Origin: Haliotis asinina
Lineage: Eukaryota > Mollusca > Gastropoda > Lepetellida > Haliotidae
Direction of reading: 5' to 3'
DNA: 64,000 bases
NCBI RefSeq assembly: GCF_037392515.1
Contig: NC_090290.1
Location: 57,052,753 to 57,116,752, forward strand
Part shown: positions 36,063 through 48,009 of the stretch, piece after piece
How positions within the stretch are numbered: the stretch's first letter is position 1
How the letters are laid out: every line of letters starts with the position of its first letter
Made by a program: the position numbers and the translations under genes
The notes under the pieces: model-generated
Told to the model about the DNA's origin: nothing
What the model saw: the letters and a program-made list of their open reading frames with translations, nothing else
Database searches by the model: none

Positions 36063-39000
36063 TCAACACGTGTTGGAGTAGACAGGTCGACCGTTGAGAG
36101 GCTGCACGTGTCGTTCGTTGCCGTAGGTGGTGAGCGTGCCACCGCCAAAGACCTCAAGCGACTTCAGTATAAGCACCTGTGGGAGAGAAGATCAATGTAG
36201 ATCGTAATTTAACCTGTTGCTTGAATAATACTGCGCTTAGCTACATTTTGTTTAATGATGGGACACTGTAAACATCCAGCTTGGACCGGACAATCGAGTG
36301 TCTGATATTATTGAAAATTAATTTTCAGATGTGCGTGCGTGCGTGCCTGCATGTGTAACTTATGATCTGCTTCACCAACCAGTGAACGGTGCCAGTACGT
36401 TACCGGAAACTATTGTCAGATCACTTGGACTATCTTAACTGATAAACCCCTCTAATTAATCCAATCTCATTAGTAAGCATCTTGACACCCCAAGCTCTTT
36501 AATAACCTCTCCCAAGCAGATTTCACAGGTCAGTGACTCCACTGCTCTTACTGACCCATAGAGAAATCACTCGAGCGTGGATAGGCACACCAGGTATAGC
36601 CAGGGCCTAAAACTAGACAAACCAGGTTGCAATCACGCAGTGGGCATACAATAACATCCTTGGTCTATTGTGGGTGAATTCGGTTGTCACGGCTTTGAAT
36701 ACTGTGCGGATGTGGGAACTGAACACAGTCTTCAACTTCGATTAGAGAGCACAGTAACTGCTCGCCCAAAGCACAGTTTGTCACCACCGCGAAACCAAGA
36801 TTATGATTGTCAACAAACATGTACACGTCCAAGATCTGCATGACTTCGGGTTTCCCTCCCACATTTCGCTGGTCCGCCGCAACAATATAAGCCTTGTCCA
36901 AAGCATTGTTACACCAGACTCCCTCACTCACTTACATTGTCAGGAGTAAGTCACTGCAATAGCCCGCAGTGTTATAGCTACATCCATATCATGAATATTC
37001 TAAGGATCAAAGTCGATAGCGCGAGAAAGGGTAAGATCAGCCACGGGAATTATCTAGTGGTTAAAGCGTTCGATTCTTTACAATGCATTGTGACAATTTC
37101 TGGATCAACGAGTTCTACTGAAAAGGCACAAACATACATACTTGGTTAAAACAAGCAATGAGTTGTTCACCCGAAACAAGGCCTACTGTGGACCCAGTGG
37201 ATCAATGACTCACCTTTGCCTCAGTGGTATGAATAGCGTTCTTCATGACGACCCATCTGACAGACTCCGAACAGGGCGGGTTGGTGAGCGAACCCTTGTA
37301 TGTGTAGAAGCCGCCTCCCTGCAGGAGGAGCTCTCTGGGGTCAAGGTTCACGCTGATTTTACCTATGATGAGAAGTGAAGAATTTCTGTCAGCAGTGCAG
37401 AAATACAGTTAACGCTGTCAACATACAACCAGCACAGTAGAAGCATAATCAACAATGTAATTGTCATGGACAGGAATTGTATAATTTTATTTACATCGGT
37501 TACCTTACTGTCGTACATCCTAAGAATCGTCTCCAGCGTTCGGAGTTGTCTTCGGTAGTGACTGAAAACAACTCTCACCCACAGCTTTTGTTTTCTGCAG
37601 GTCCTCATGGCCGACAGGTTTTTCATCCCCAATAACTAGGTGCATTAGGTCCATATGAGAGTATAGGGTCTACACATTCTGATCAGATCCCACAACTGTT
37701 TATGCTTCTGTAGATATGTCTGATTGGGGTGTTGAACATGTGTTAGAGGGGGGTATTATACATGTGTCAAATTGGGGGTGTTGTACATGTGTCAGACTGG
37801 GGGTGTTGTACACGTGTCAGATTGGAGGTGTTGTGCATGAGTCAGATTGGGGGTGTTGTGCATGAGTCAGACTGGGGGTGTTGTACACGTGTCAGATTGG
37901 AGGTGTTGTACATGTGTCAGACTGGGGGTGTTGTGCATGAGTCAGATTGGGGGTGTTGTACATGGGTGATATTGGGGTTGTTATACATGTGTCAGATTGG
38001 AGGTGTTATACATGTGTCAGATTGGAGGTGTTGTAAACGTGCCAGATTGAGGGTTTTGTACTGGTGACAGGTTGGGGGTGTTCTACTTGTGTCAGATTGA
38101 GGGTGTTGTATACTTGTCAGATTTGGGGTGTTGTACATGTGCCAGATTGGAGGTGTTGTGCATGAGTCAGATTGGGGGTGTTGTGCATGAGTCAGACTGG
38201 GGGTGTTGTACACGTGTCAGATTGGAGGTGTTGTACATGTGTCAGACTGGGGGTGTTGTGCATGAGTCAGATTGGGGGTGTTGTACATGGGTGAGATTGG
38301 GGTTGTTATACATGTGTCAGATTGGAGGTGTTATACATGTGTCAGATTGGAGGTGTTATACATGTGTCAGATTGGAGGTGTTGTAAACGTGCCGGATTGA
38401 GGGTTTTGTACTGGTGCCAGGTTGGGGGTGTTCTACTTGTGTCAGATTGAGGGTGTTGTATACGTGTCAGATTGGGGTGTTGTACATGTGCCAGACTGGA
38501 GGTGTTCATTCAGGTCAAGGTTGTTGTACCTGTGTCTGATTTGGGGTGTTTTACATGTGTCAGAAGGTGCGTGTTTTGCATATGTCACATTTGGGGTGTT
38601 GTACATGTGTCAGATTGGTGGTGCTCTATATGTGTCAGACTGGGGGTGTTGTGTCAAGTCAAGGTTTTGTACATGTGTCAGATTGGGGGTGTTGTACATG
38701 AGTGAGATTGGGGTTGTTATACATGTGTCAGATTGGAGGTGTTATACATGTGTCAGATTGGAGGTGTTGTAAGCGTGCCAGATTGAGGGTGTTGTACATG
38801 TGTCAGATTGGGGGTGTTATACATGTGTAAGACTGGGGTTTTTGTGCTGGTGCCAGGTTGGGGGTGTTCTACATGTGTCAGATTGAGGGTGTTGTACATG
38901 TGTCAGATTGGGGGTGTTATACATGTGTAAGACTGGGGTTTTTGTACATGTGTCAGATTCGGAGTGTTGTACATGTGTCAGAATGGGGGTGTTGTACATG

Positions 39001-42000
39001 AGTGGGACTTGTGGTGTTGTACATGTGTCAGATTGGGGGTATTATGTTAGGTGTCTTAATTTTGCTACTTACTCTGAGGACTGCCGAGTTTTGCTATCCC
39101 GTCAATGAGAGTGTTGAGGGCGGCGTTAGTGGACACGTTGTCCTGCTGTTGAGAGGAACGCGGGGACATTAGACAGTTTCCTGCAATTGATCTAATAGCA
39201 TGGTAGACCATGAAAAGGTTGTCTCTACATATGATGAATACCACAGAGCCATTGACTAACATACCCTGGTTTCAGCGTCGGTTATACACTGCTCTGAAAT
39301 GATGAACACCATGGACACATCCGGGTACTCCGATTGTAGTGACTACTGCATGAGGACTGTTCCGGTGGCGATTCACGAAGACATGGTAATAATATAGTCG
39401 GAATTGTGCAATCAACTCTACATGCAGTAGAGATGTACCGTGAATTCATCACAGCGCACTCACTCATTACAGAGTGGGTAGCAATATACAACAGAACCTA
39501 CCTCGAGGATAATCCCAATAACGGCTAGACCATCATGCATGTGTACAGCTTCTGTGATGTTGCCATACTTCTTGTTGTAGTGGACCAGATGCAACTACAA
39601 CAACGACGATGTTGCATGTACACTGATAAGAATTAAACAAATTTCACCGTAAGGACATTGTTGATAAACACCTAATAGTGGTATGTAGCATATATAAGAG
39701 CATGCAACGTGTTCCAGCTGCGCTGGCTGAGTGGGTTAGATCGCTGACTTTGTGTGTTGGCAGAAGAATCCCGGAAGACATTCAGTTCAATAAACGTCTC
39801 AGAATCTGAAAAACTGTAACCCTAGATATATCATCTCTTGCATTTGACCTATCTCTAAATGGTACGGTGTCTTTATAACCGAATGTTTGATAGGTGCCAG
39901 CAAGTGAGGAAGTGAGTTTGAATCTGTGAATGGTATTCAGTCATGTCAAGGCCTGACACCTTGGTGCGGTGAGAAAATCGGAACCGTTATTTGCTTTGAT
40001 GGAACCTAGAGTCATGAGTATGGTGACCTGTCCCTATATAGAGAGAGGACACAATGTTTTTGCATACCACACCTCTACATAGGCCCCTTCATTAATAGGT
40101 ACAACCTTAATAACCAAGTATAGTCATGACTTAATGAATTGTCATTACAATTCATGTAGGTGTGATGTAACTGGCCAACGCACCCTCATCACCCCCCGGG
40201 TTCAGAATGATTTTCAGTTATTCAGGGGTCCGATTTACACAGAGCGTTCATTTATGCTCACACTATCAATCATTGGTTAGCCTGTTCCTGAATCGAATGC
40301 TTCCATCCCCTCGCCCTACAGCTGTAGTGTTGGTGATGGTGTTATTATACAGCAGTCTGGCAAACAAATATATTTGTACGTTACAGTATTTGAGTAAGAT
40401 CTCGCTTGCCCTTACAGTGATGTAAAACATCCACAATTTGTTAAAAAAACAAGAATATAAAAATGTGATGATATATAACGCGGGCCTACCTCCGCCGGCC
40501 TGAAGGTGCCATTGATATGGTGCTCCGATGGTTCGTGGAAGTGCATAGATACCAGGGCGAAGTGGTCTCCGTTCGTAAAGGGGAAGTCGTCGGTGACCAA
40601 ATCCTCGCTGGAGAAGGACAGAGTTGCTCCCTGGCCTGCATTGTACGACAATATTCATGATATAGCTGAAAAAGGACTCTCGTAATACTTCGTAGTCTAT
40701 TGGTCAAAGCGTTCGCCCGTCACGCCGAAGTCCTGGGTTCGATTCCCCACATGGGTACATGTGTGAACCACATATCTGGTGTAACAGCCGTGATATTAGA
40801 ATGCCGTATGAGTGGGTATGAATATATGAGCAATATCTCGAGAGATACAAGAAATAGACATACATTTTACATATCTGCAGGTGAGTGAGCATGGTTTTAC
40901 GCCACTTTTAGCAACATTCAAGCATTGTCACGGCGGGGGTCATCAGGAGCGGGCTTCACACACTGTACCCATGTGGGGAATCGAACCACGAGTCTCCTTT
41001 CACAAAGCACAAAGATGATCCCTAGTCACTAAGGTAACCTTAGAGCAATGTTAAAGAATGTTAAGGATAACCTTTGTAAAAGCTGCTTCATGAAAGGAGC
41101 CCCTTTCTTTAACACTGCACTAAGGTTACCTTAGTGACTTACGATCACCTTAGTGCTTCATGAAAGTAGAATCTGGTCTTCAGCGTGATGACCAGGCGCC
41201 CTCACCACTAAGCTTCTCCACCGGCCTACCTAAATGTGAAACAATTTCCATCATGAGAGAACATTTCAACTTAAACAAAACAGTAATCAGTCGCTGCTAC
41301 TTGACATATGTTGTACAAGGAAGCATCTTAGACACAGGTAATGAGTGACCTACATTTTTAAATCTTAAGTTTCCGGGTAGCGTGCGTTTGTTGTTAGAAC
41401 ACAGTGATATATCGTGATCTGGAAGAAGGGGAAAATCCCTAAGTTCGAGCAGGAATGAACAATCGTGGAAAGATAGGGGGGTAAGACCTGGTAACTTTTG
41501 ATTGCATGTCAACCTACCTTAGCAGCTTGGGACCAGGGTGCCGATGTTCAAAGCGACCTTAACACTAAGGTGACAGTAACTCCAATACCATACATAACAC
41601 AGACGTAAGGTAGTCCTAGCACTAAGATGACAGTGACTCCAATACCATACATAACACAGACGTAAGGTAATCCTAGCACTAAGATGACAGTGACTCCAAT
41701 ACCATACATAACACAGACGTAAGGTAGTCCTAGCACTAAGATGACAGTGACTCCAATACCATACATAACACAGACGTAAGGTAGTCCTAGCACTAAGGTG
41801 ACAGTGACTCCAATACCATACATAACACAGACGTAAGGTAGTCCTAGCACTAAGGTGACAGTAACTCCAATACCATACATAACACAGACGTAAGGTAGTC
41901 CTAGCACTAAGATGACAGTGACTCCAATACCATACATAACACAGACGTAAGGTAGTCCTAGCACTAAGATGACAGTGACTCCAATACCATACATAACACA

Positions 42001-45000
42001 GACGTAAGGTAGTCCTAGCACTAAGATGACAGTGACTCCAATACCATACATAACACAGACGTAAGGTAGTCCTAGCACTAAGATGACAGTGACTCCAATA
42101 CCATACATAACACAGACGTAAGGTAGTCCTAGCACTAAGATGACAGTGACTCCAATACCATACATAACACAGACGTAAGGTAGTCCTAGCACTAAGATGA
42201 CAGTGACTCCAATACCATACATAACACAGACGTAAGGTAGTCCTAGCAGTAAGATGACAGTGACTCCAATACCATACATAACACAGACGTAAGGTAGTCC
42301 TAGCACTAAGATGGCAGTGACTCCAATACCATACATAACACAGACGTAAGGTAGTCCTAGCACTAAGATGACAGTGACTCCAATACCATACATAACACAG
42401 ACGTAAGGTAGTCCTAGCACTAAGATGACAGTGACTCCAATACCATACATAACACAGACGTAAGGTAGTCCTAGCACTAAGATGACAGTGACTCCAATAC
42501 CATACATAACACAGACGTAAGGTAGTCCTAGCACTAAGATGACAGTGACTCCAATACCATACATAACACAGACGTAAGGTAGTCCTAGCACTAAGATGAC
42601 AGTGACTCCAATACCATACATAACACAGACGTAAGGTAGTCCTAGCACTAAGATGACAGTGACTCCAATACCATACATAACACAGACGTAAGGTAGTCCT
42701 AGCACTAAGATGACAGTGACTCCAATACCATACATAACACAGACGTAAGGTAGTCCTAGCAGTAAGATGACAGTAACTCCAATACCATACATAACACAGA
42801 CGTAAGGTAGTCCTAGCACTAAGATGACAGTGACTCCAATACCATACATAACACAGACGTAAGGTAGTCCTAGCACTAAGGTGACAGTAACTCCAATACC
42901 ATACATAACACAGACGTAAGGTAGTCATAGCGCTGGGGATGTTTAGTACAACTGCACTCTGGTGGTATTAAACTCTTTTACCCTGATGTAATATATACAA
43001 GATCCCCTTATAATGCGAGTCATTTGAATCTATCTTGTGTTAAGTAGGTGAGAAATTGGTCAGGTGAATTGTAATGGAGATAAATAAGTTAATTTGGTAA
43101 CATTTGTTACCAGCTGACAAATATCAAGCAGGAAGTGTCAGCTGTAATCTTTGGGCGAGTTTATAAATTATACCAACCTTACGACATGATCAAGGTCTTT
43201 ACGTGAACATCACCATCAATGTAATTTGGTTGGTTGGTTTGTTGGTTAACGCCGCACTCAGCGATATTCCAGCTATATGGCGGCAGTCTGTAAACAAATC
43301 GAGTCTGGACCAGACAATGCAGTGATCATCAGCATAAACATCGAAAACTGGCGCGTTGCGAGACATTTTTTTCATGAAAGCACGATAGGTTACAAAGCTT
43401 CATAATTAGATGGTTTGGTGGCCTTGTCCAGCTCTTTTGTAGCAACAATAGTGTGCAAGCCCGGTGTTTCCTTACTGTGGTAGTTTCGTCTCTGGAGTCA
43501 CGATGTGACTGAAATATTGCCCCAGTGACTTTAAATTTTAACTCTCTGACTCGTCTCTGGATATACGCGAATGAAAAACGATGACATGTGTCAGCCGAGT
43601 CAGACAGTCTGACCATCCGATCTCGATAGTCGCCTCTTTCGGCGAGCATGCGTTACCGAAAGACAGTTCTAAGACGGATTTCCACAGGTCCCAACCATAT
43701 GAAACCTAAAAGATTTTTTATTCATTTATACAACATGGTGTCGGGGAATGTGTCTCACTACATGGGAGACAATGGTTAATTAAGTCGGATACCCCTGATG
43801 TCAGAACCTAACAATAACATCCTATCTAAGCCATGTGTCGTGTCTTGTACAGATAAACAGGAACCAACATAAAGTCAATTGTATACTCAAGAGAAAAAAT
43901 AAGGAAAACTGGAAACACAACAAAAGAAGACTACAATAGTGGTTGGTTTTGGATTTGTTCCAACAAACGAAGGGCTTTGTGGCAGCCTAGCATTTAAAGC
44001 GTTTTCTTGTCGCGCCGGGAACCCGGATTCGATTCCCCACATGGGTACATGGTGTGAAGACTATGTCTGGTGTCTCCCGTCGAGATATTGCTGCAACATT
44101 GCTAAAAAGCGACATGAAGCTAAACTTACTCACTCCAATAAACAATGCAAAGAAAATTCCTACTACACAGAGATTCAGTATGTTGACAGTAGAGGCGGCA
44201 TTAATAGCGCCTCAGATATGCTCCGTTCAAGATCATTGTACTCGTACAGAGCCTGTGTTTGGTTGCTAGCAGTAGTTAGGGTTTATAACGTTAGCCCACC
44301 AGTGTATCGTTATAATTAACATTAACCCAGTCTTAACGCTCTGTCAAGAAATAACGGATGGATCGAAGCACTGACGCTCAATCCAATAGACCACACACAA
44401 TTATGATACCTCATTGCGTTAAGAGCAGGTTTTAATATGTTTGGTCAAACCCGTGGATCATGCTTGTTATGTCAATGATATGTTTTTGAAGAGACTCGAT
44501 TATTTATAGGCAGCGACAATATCACTTGATCATTATTTGGTGTTAAAAATAAACCCAAACAAATGTGTGGCTTGGTTCATTATGAAACAATACTCTTACT
44601 GGCTTAGAAATAACTCAAGCACAAGAAAAATCAAAAGCACCAAAGCCTGGCACTGTGGCTTGGTTCGACAATGCCTTAAGACTACCTCTTACCATTGTTC
44701 TTGAGACTGCCTGGCAGAGCGCCTTGTCTGTCAGTGTTGTAGGAGATGTTGGAGAGTTTTGTACACGTCAAATCTTTCCGTAGTAGATCGATAGGCGACT
44801 GATGAGTTCCTCCACAGCATCGTGTGTTCTCCGAGATGTTCATCCAGTGGGGAGGACCTTCAAATAGAGCCCTGATTACCTCCCAATATAATCTTAATTA
44901 GTCATTGATTTCCTGACACAACGGTCAACATGAACCGTCGACATGTCAGTGATATTACAGAAGCGTACGTACAATATCGAAACATTTTTTACCTGAGTAA

Positions 45001-45504
45001 ACATTCTATGTATTTATATCAGATTGTATATGACATCTCAATGACTTAATGAAACCCAAGGAAGGTGGGCCAGTCTCAAGGCGTGAATAGGAAACCTGGA
45101 GGAATTATCTCGGTCGATATTCAACATGGCCGTAGTTTCAGCCAAGAAAAGGAACCAGTTTGATTGCTTACCTTAATGAAACAAGTACGCCAGTCGAACA
45201 TAATTTTAAAATTATTATTTGTAACCAAGACGTAAAAACAGCAGTTATAATCACGCAGCTTACCGTCCGCGTCGTCGTGGTTATAGCTGAACGGATCCTT
45301 CGACATTGCACACAGGAACGGGTGGTCGTCATTCTTGTCATCTGATGAAGACGGCAGGACAGCGATGCAAATAATGGCGACGAGGACGCCAGCGATGACA
45401 ATAGCACCCAGCACAAACAACCCCTTCTTCACTCGCCCAGACATCCGTGGTTTCTTGGTCGTTGTACGAGCTGGATCATCTGGCATTTGATAATAATCGT
45501 TCAT
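36063..45504 (-). CDS. CA-C: alpha-carbonic anhydrase with N-terminal signal anchor (7 exons)
   Basis: Coding order is 45504-45264, 44857-44693, 40635-40490, 39594-39502, 39145-39073, 37362-37214 and 36176-36063. The exons total 981 nt and encode 326 residues. Exons 2-7 (165, 146, 93, 73, 149, 114 nt) equal those of CA-A exactly, and phases match, so this is a tandem paralog. It should interconvert CO2 and bicarbonate on the exoplasmic side. Residues 28-50 are hydrophobic after a basic tail (RVKKG), which suggests a type II anchor. Zinc ligands are H167 and H169 ([10 protein letters not shown]) and H186 (ELHLVHY). T266 in GSLTNPPC is the gatekeeper; the next residue, Thr in most active family members, is Asn here. 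Gln occupies the His64 position. Exon 5 has a NAGNAG acceptor (aacagcag) that could add or drop one Gln. Both paralogs end in SNTC. Introns carry minisatellites and SINEs. Confidence 0.9.
37716..39050. repeat. 25-bp minisatellite in CA-C intron 5
   Basis: Roughly 50 copies of a 25-bp unit ('catgtgtcagattggaggtg' plus 'ttata' or 'ttgta') lie between CA-C exons 5 and 6. A 13-unit block is duplicated at a 325-bp offset (for example 'gtgcatgag' at 37833 and 38158). Because 25 is not a multiple of three, frames cycle, giving open frames that repeat every 25 residues and are artefacts. Confidence 0.95.
40690..40802 (+). mobile_element. SINE copy (5' truncated) in CA-C intron 2
   Basis: Visible landmarks are 'tattggtcaaagcgttcgcc', 'tgggttcgattccccacatg' (B box) and 'gtgtgaaccacatatctggt'. 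Confidence 0.8.
40880..41235 (-). mobile_element. SINE interrupted by a hairpin insertion
   Basis: A reverse-strand SINE runs from 'gtgagtgagcatggttttac' to 'ggggaatcgaaccacga' (about 40989). Its A-box end resumes after about 41168 ('tcttcagcgtgatga', 'ccctcaccactaagcttctc'). Between them lies a hairpin element (see 40990-41168). Confidence 0.75.
40990..41168. mobile_element. MITE-like hairpin nested in a SINE
   Basis: Left arm 'cctttcacaaagcacaaaga' with 'cactaaggtaacctta', and right arm 'taaggttaccttagtgactt' with 'ccttagtgcttcatgaaag', form an inverted repeat. An inner 'gcttcatgaaaggagcccctttc' centre suggests two tandem or mirrored copies of the family seen at 18660. Confidence 0.7.
41560..42930. 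repeat. 57-bp minisatellite in CA-C intron 2
   Basis: About 24 near-identical copies of a 57-bp unit contain 'taaggtagtcctagcactaa', 'gatgacagtgactccaatac' and 'catacataacacagacg'. Because 57 is 19 codons and the unit lacks stops in two reverse frames, two overlapping open frames of over 450 codons arise on the minus strand. They lie wholly inside the CA-C intron, repeat the same 19 residues, and are not considered genes. Variation is mostly single substitutions (ctaaggtg/ctaagatg, cagtaact/cagtgact). Confidence 0.96.
43225..43662 (+). mobile_element. Dispersed repeat family B split by a ~230-bp insertion
   Basis: The 5' half at 43246-43350 ('ttccagctatatggcggcag', 'gagtctggaccagacaatgc') and the 3' half from about 43580 ('gatgacatgtgtcagccgag', 'tctgaccatccgatctcgat') are colinear with the family. 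The intervening 43350-43580 is unrelated to family B and not recognised. Confidence 0.75.
43965..44135 (+). mobile_element. SINE copy, near full length
   Basis: The copy carries 'tggcagcctagcatttaaag' (A box), 'acccggattcgattccccac' (B box), 'atggtgtgaagactatgtct', 'gagatattgctgcaacattg' and an 'actcactcc' tail. It lies in CA-C intron 2. Confidence 0.85.
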
Positions 45505-48005
45505 GATCTGCAGGCAGGGGAAGAGTCATCCTCGCGCGGGGGTTGCAGATGGTCCACAGCCTTCCAGCGCTGGCTGACATTTATTATAGTAAATGTGGTT
45601 GTTATTGACCGAGGCGTGGGAGGCAAGTGTCGGGCCATCTCATCATGTGAATGGGCAAATCTTATTACCTTTCACCAAGACCATACATTACCCAATGGTT
45701 TGGCATGTTTAATAAAATAGCCCCATTTATATAAAGGTTAAGCTTTTTTTATAACACAACTGCATTACAATGCGTACAATGGTTGACAAAGACGGTTTGG
45801 TCGCGAATGACATCACAAGGGACGACATGAGCAGGGAGATAGTGGATAGTAGTAGGGTAGTCGTGTTCCGTTTTGTACCGAAATTACAATGAAATATTTT
45901 TTATCTTGAATGGATGTGGAAAACATGTCAAAAGCAACGCTTTGTTTGTCCTCATAAATGGGCCCATCCGCCACTAAGGCTATTTCGTAACATATGCGTG
46001 CATTTCTGTATTAGGACGAAAGAAATTTATAAACATTTTCAGGTGACATTTCATATTACAAAATATATTGTTATGTCAGTAATTTGTAACATTTCCAAAC
46101 GACTATGACATTTTAGTCAATTAATAAAAATGGACAAAATAGAAAATATGATACAGTGAATAAAAAGTTAAGCGACACCCGGTATGTTTGGAAAAAATAT
46201 AGGTTGGCGCATAGGAAATCTTTAAGAAAAAAAAGAGCTATCATGATCTGGTTTAGTACTTTTAGTTTAAAAACGAAGCCATAATGGAAACTATCTTTTA
46301 CTTTCAACAGGATGCACGCGCTTTTGGAAAACATGCATTTTGTTTTCCTCAAAAAGGTTACGCTCTTTTGAAAAGTGAAAGTCAGAAATGACTGTTATGT
46401 GGTCACATGATTGTCACTGTTTACAAGTGAAACCTAATTTGAATAGTGTTGTATAAGCACAACAGGAATAGTTATTTTGATTTAAAAAGCAGTATCATCA
46501 TATCTGTAACATATTTCCGTTAATTGTAAATACAAATTATCATGACATTCCTAAAATAGTTACCCAATGAACCTTCTCTAAATATGGATTGGTCTTCCCA
46601 GTTAGTTTAGCCTAACATTTCCACAGTTTTATATCTTAGTTTTGAAATAGGCTGGCGCTTAACTTTTTATTCTTGGTGCAAGGCAATATTTGGATGCTTA
46701 GTGTTTTGACTGCTTGCATGAAGTGTGAAACAACGAATACAGTATCTACCAATACTTAAAATATGCCAATGTTCAAACTGGGAACGAAATTCAAGCAGAA
46801 CCGAGGGTCAGTATCTCTTCTTTTTCTGGTTAGACGGGATTATGACGTTAGACGTATCTACGTGTACCCGTCAGGATCCGGGTTGGAATTAGTCTTCATC
46901 AGCCTACTCCTGTCGTTATAGGCGACTAACGGGATCGGGTGGGCTGGTTCGCTGACTTGGCTGACACATGTCATCGTATCCCAAATGCGTATTCGATGCT
47001 TATTCTGTTGACCACTGGATTGTCTGGTCCAGACAGATTATATACAGACCAGGCAGCTGTATTTGTTGTTGAGTGCATCATGTAACAACATACAAAAAAA
47101 AATTAATTAATTTTGCTCCAGACACTGGTCACCTTGTGTTCGTCATATCGAATTTCACACGTAAACACATTTAGCACGAATGCCCGAGTGTCAAATTAAT
47201 ACATACAGCTATGTGGCGATAAATGTCACCAAAGTTCACAATAACAACTTCGTCGACAGATAATCGAACAATTAGATTATCTGTCTTAACCAGAATGGGT
47301 ATTAATAGGCAGACAGCTATCTCCTTCTGGGTAATATTTACTTCCACATCTTGTAATACCGTTTTGGTCGGTCTTGCTCATGATACAAGACTTTCAGCTC
47401 TGCGATGTAATTCCCGTTTAACATACTTATAGCATGCAGGGTGTAGGTTCCAGCGCCATAAACCGACAGAGACTGTGTTATTTGTGGACATGATTTTAAC
47501 AATGCTGGAACTGGATAAACGGACCCTAGGTTTAAATCCGCTATGAACGCGTGTGACGCGCTTCTTCTTCCAAAATCACCGGCTCTGGATATAACTAGAT
47601 GTACTTGAATTATATCTAAACTCTAGATCAAATCGACAAACGTGAGGAATCTGGTGACTGTATACTTGCAGACAACTGGCTCATCACTTGAATCCATGTA
47701 TAAAGATATAATCCAAGACGATGTACCCTTTAATTGATGTGAGGTGGCCACAGCTCTATAGCAAATCGCGGGTATATATAAAATCGACTCTACCTTTAAC
47801 AGCCGTATTTTTGTGACTGTGAAGATGTTCTTGTCACTTGTCTGGCCACTGTATCGTCAGCAACATCAAAAATAAGTTCGGTGATGGATAGTTGGCGAAT
47901 CACAGAGTCTTACACTGATAGTTCAGCGTGCTTCTCCCAAGAGAGAGTAGGCTCCAAGATCAGTTACTTGAATTCCCTCCGGCATCTGATAAAAATGCAC
48001 AAGGC
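45505..48005. other. Upstream flank of CA-C
   Basis: The CA-C promoter should lie just above 45504, but no TATA box or initiator stands out. The rest is AT-rich spacer without recognised genes, except one family B copy at 46858-47075. Confidence 0.5.
46858..47075 (-). mobile_element. Dispersed repeat family B copy
   Basis: Reverse-strand landmarks are 'gcgactaacgggatcgggtg', 'gacttggctgacacatgtca' and 'ttgtctggtccagacagatt'. Confidence 0.8.
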
Positions 48006-48009
48006 ACAA

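Noticed and set aside
37762..38772. Plus-strand frames of about 100-116 codons with repeating [16 protein letters not shown] content
   Set aside because: They cycle through the three frames of the 25-bp minisatellite and are antisense to the CA-C intron.
39710..39790. tRNA-like segment ('gctggctgagtgggttagat')
   Set aside because: It has an A-box-like start but no matching B box or cloverleaf; more likely a decayed SINE head than a tRNA gene.
41519..42928. Minus-strand open frames of 469 and 452 codons
   Set aside because: They are made only of a 57-bp tandem unit (19 codons) and lie inside a CA-C intron; two frames are open at once, as expected from repeat arithmetic.
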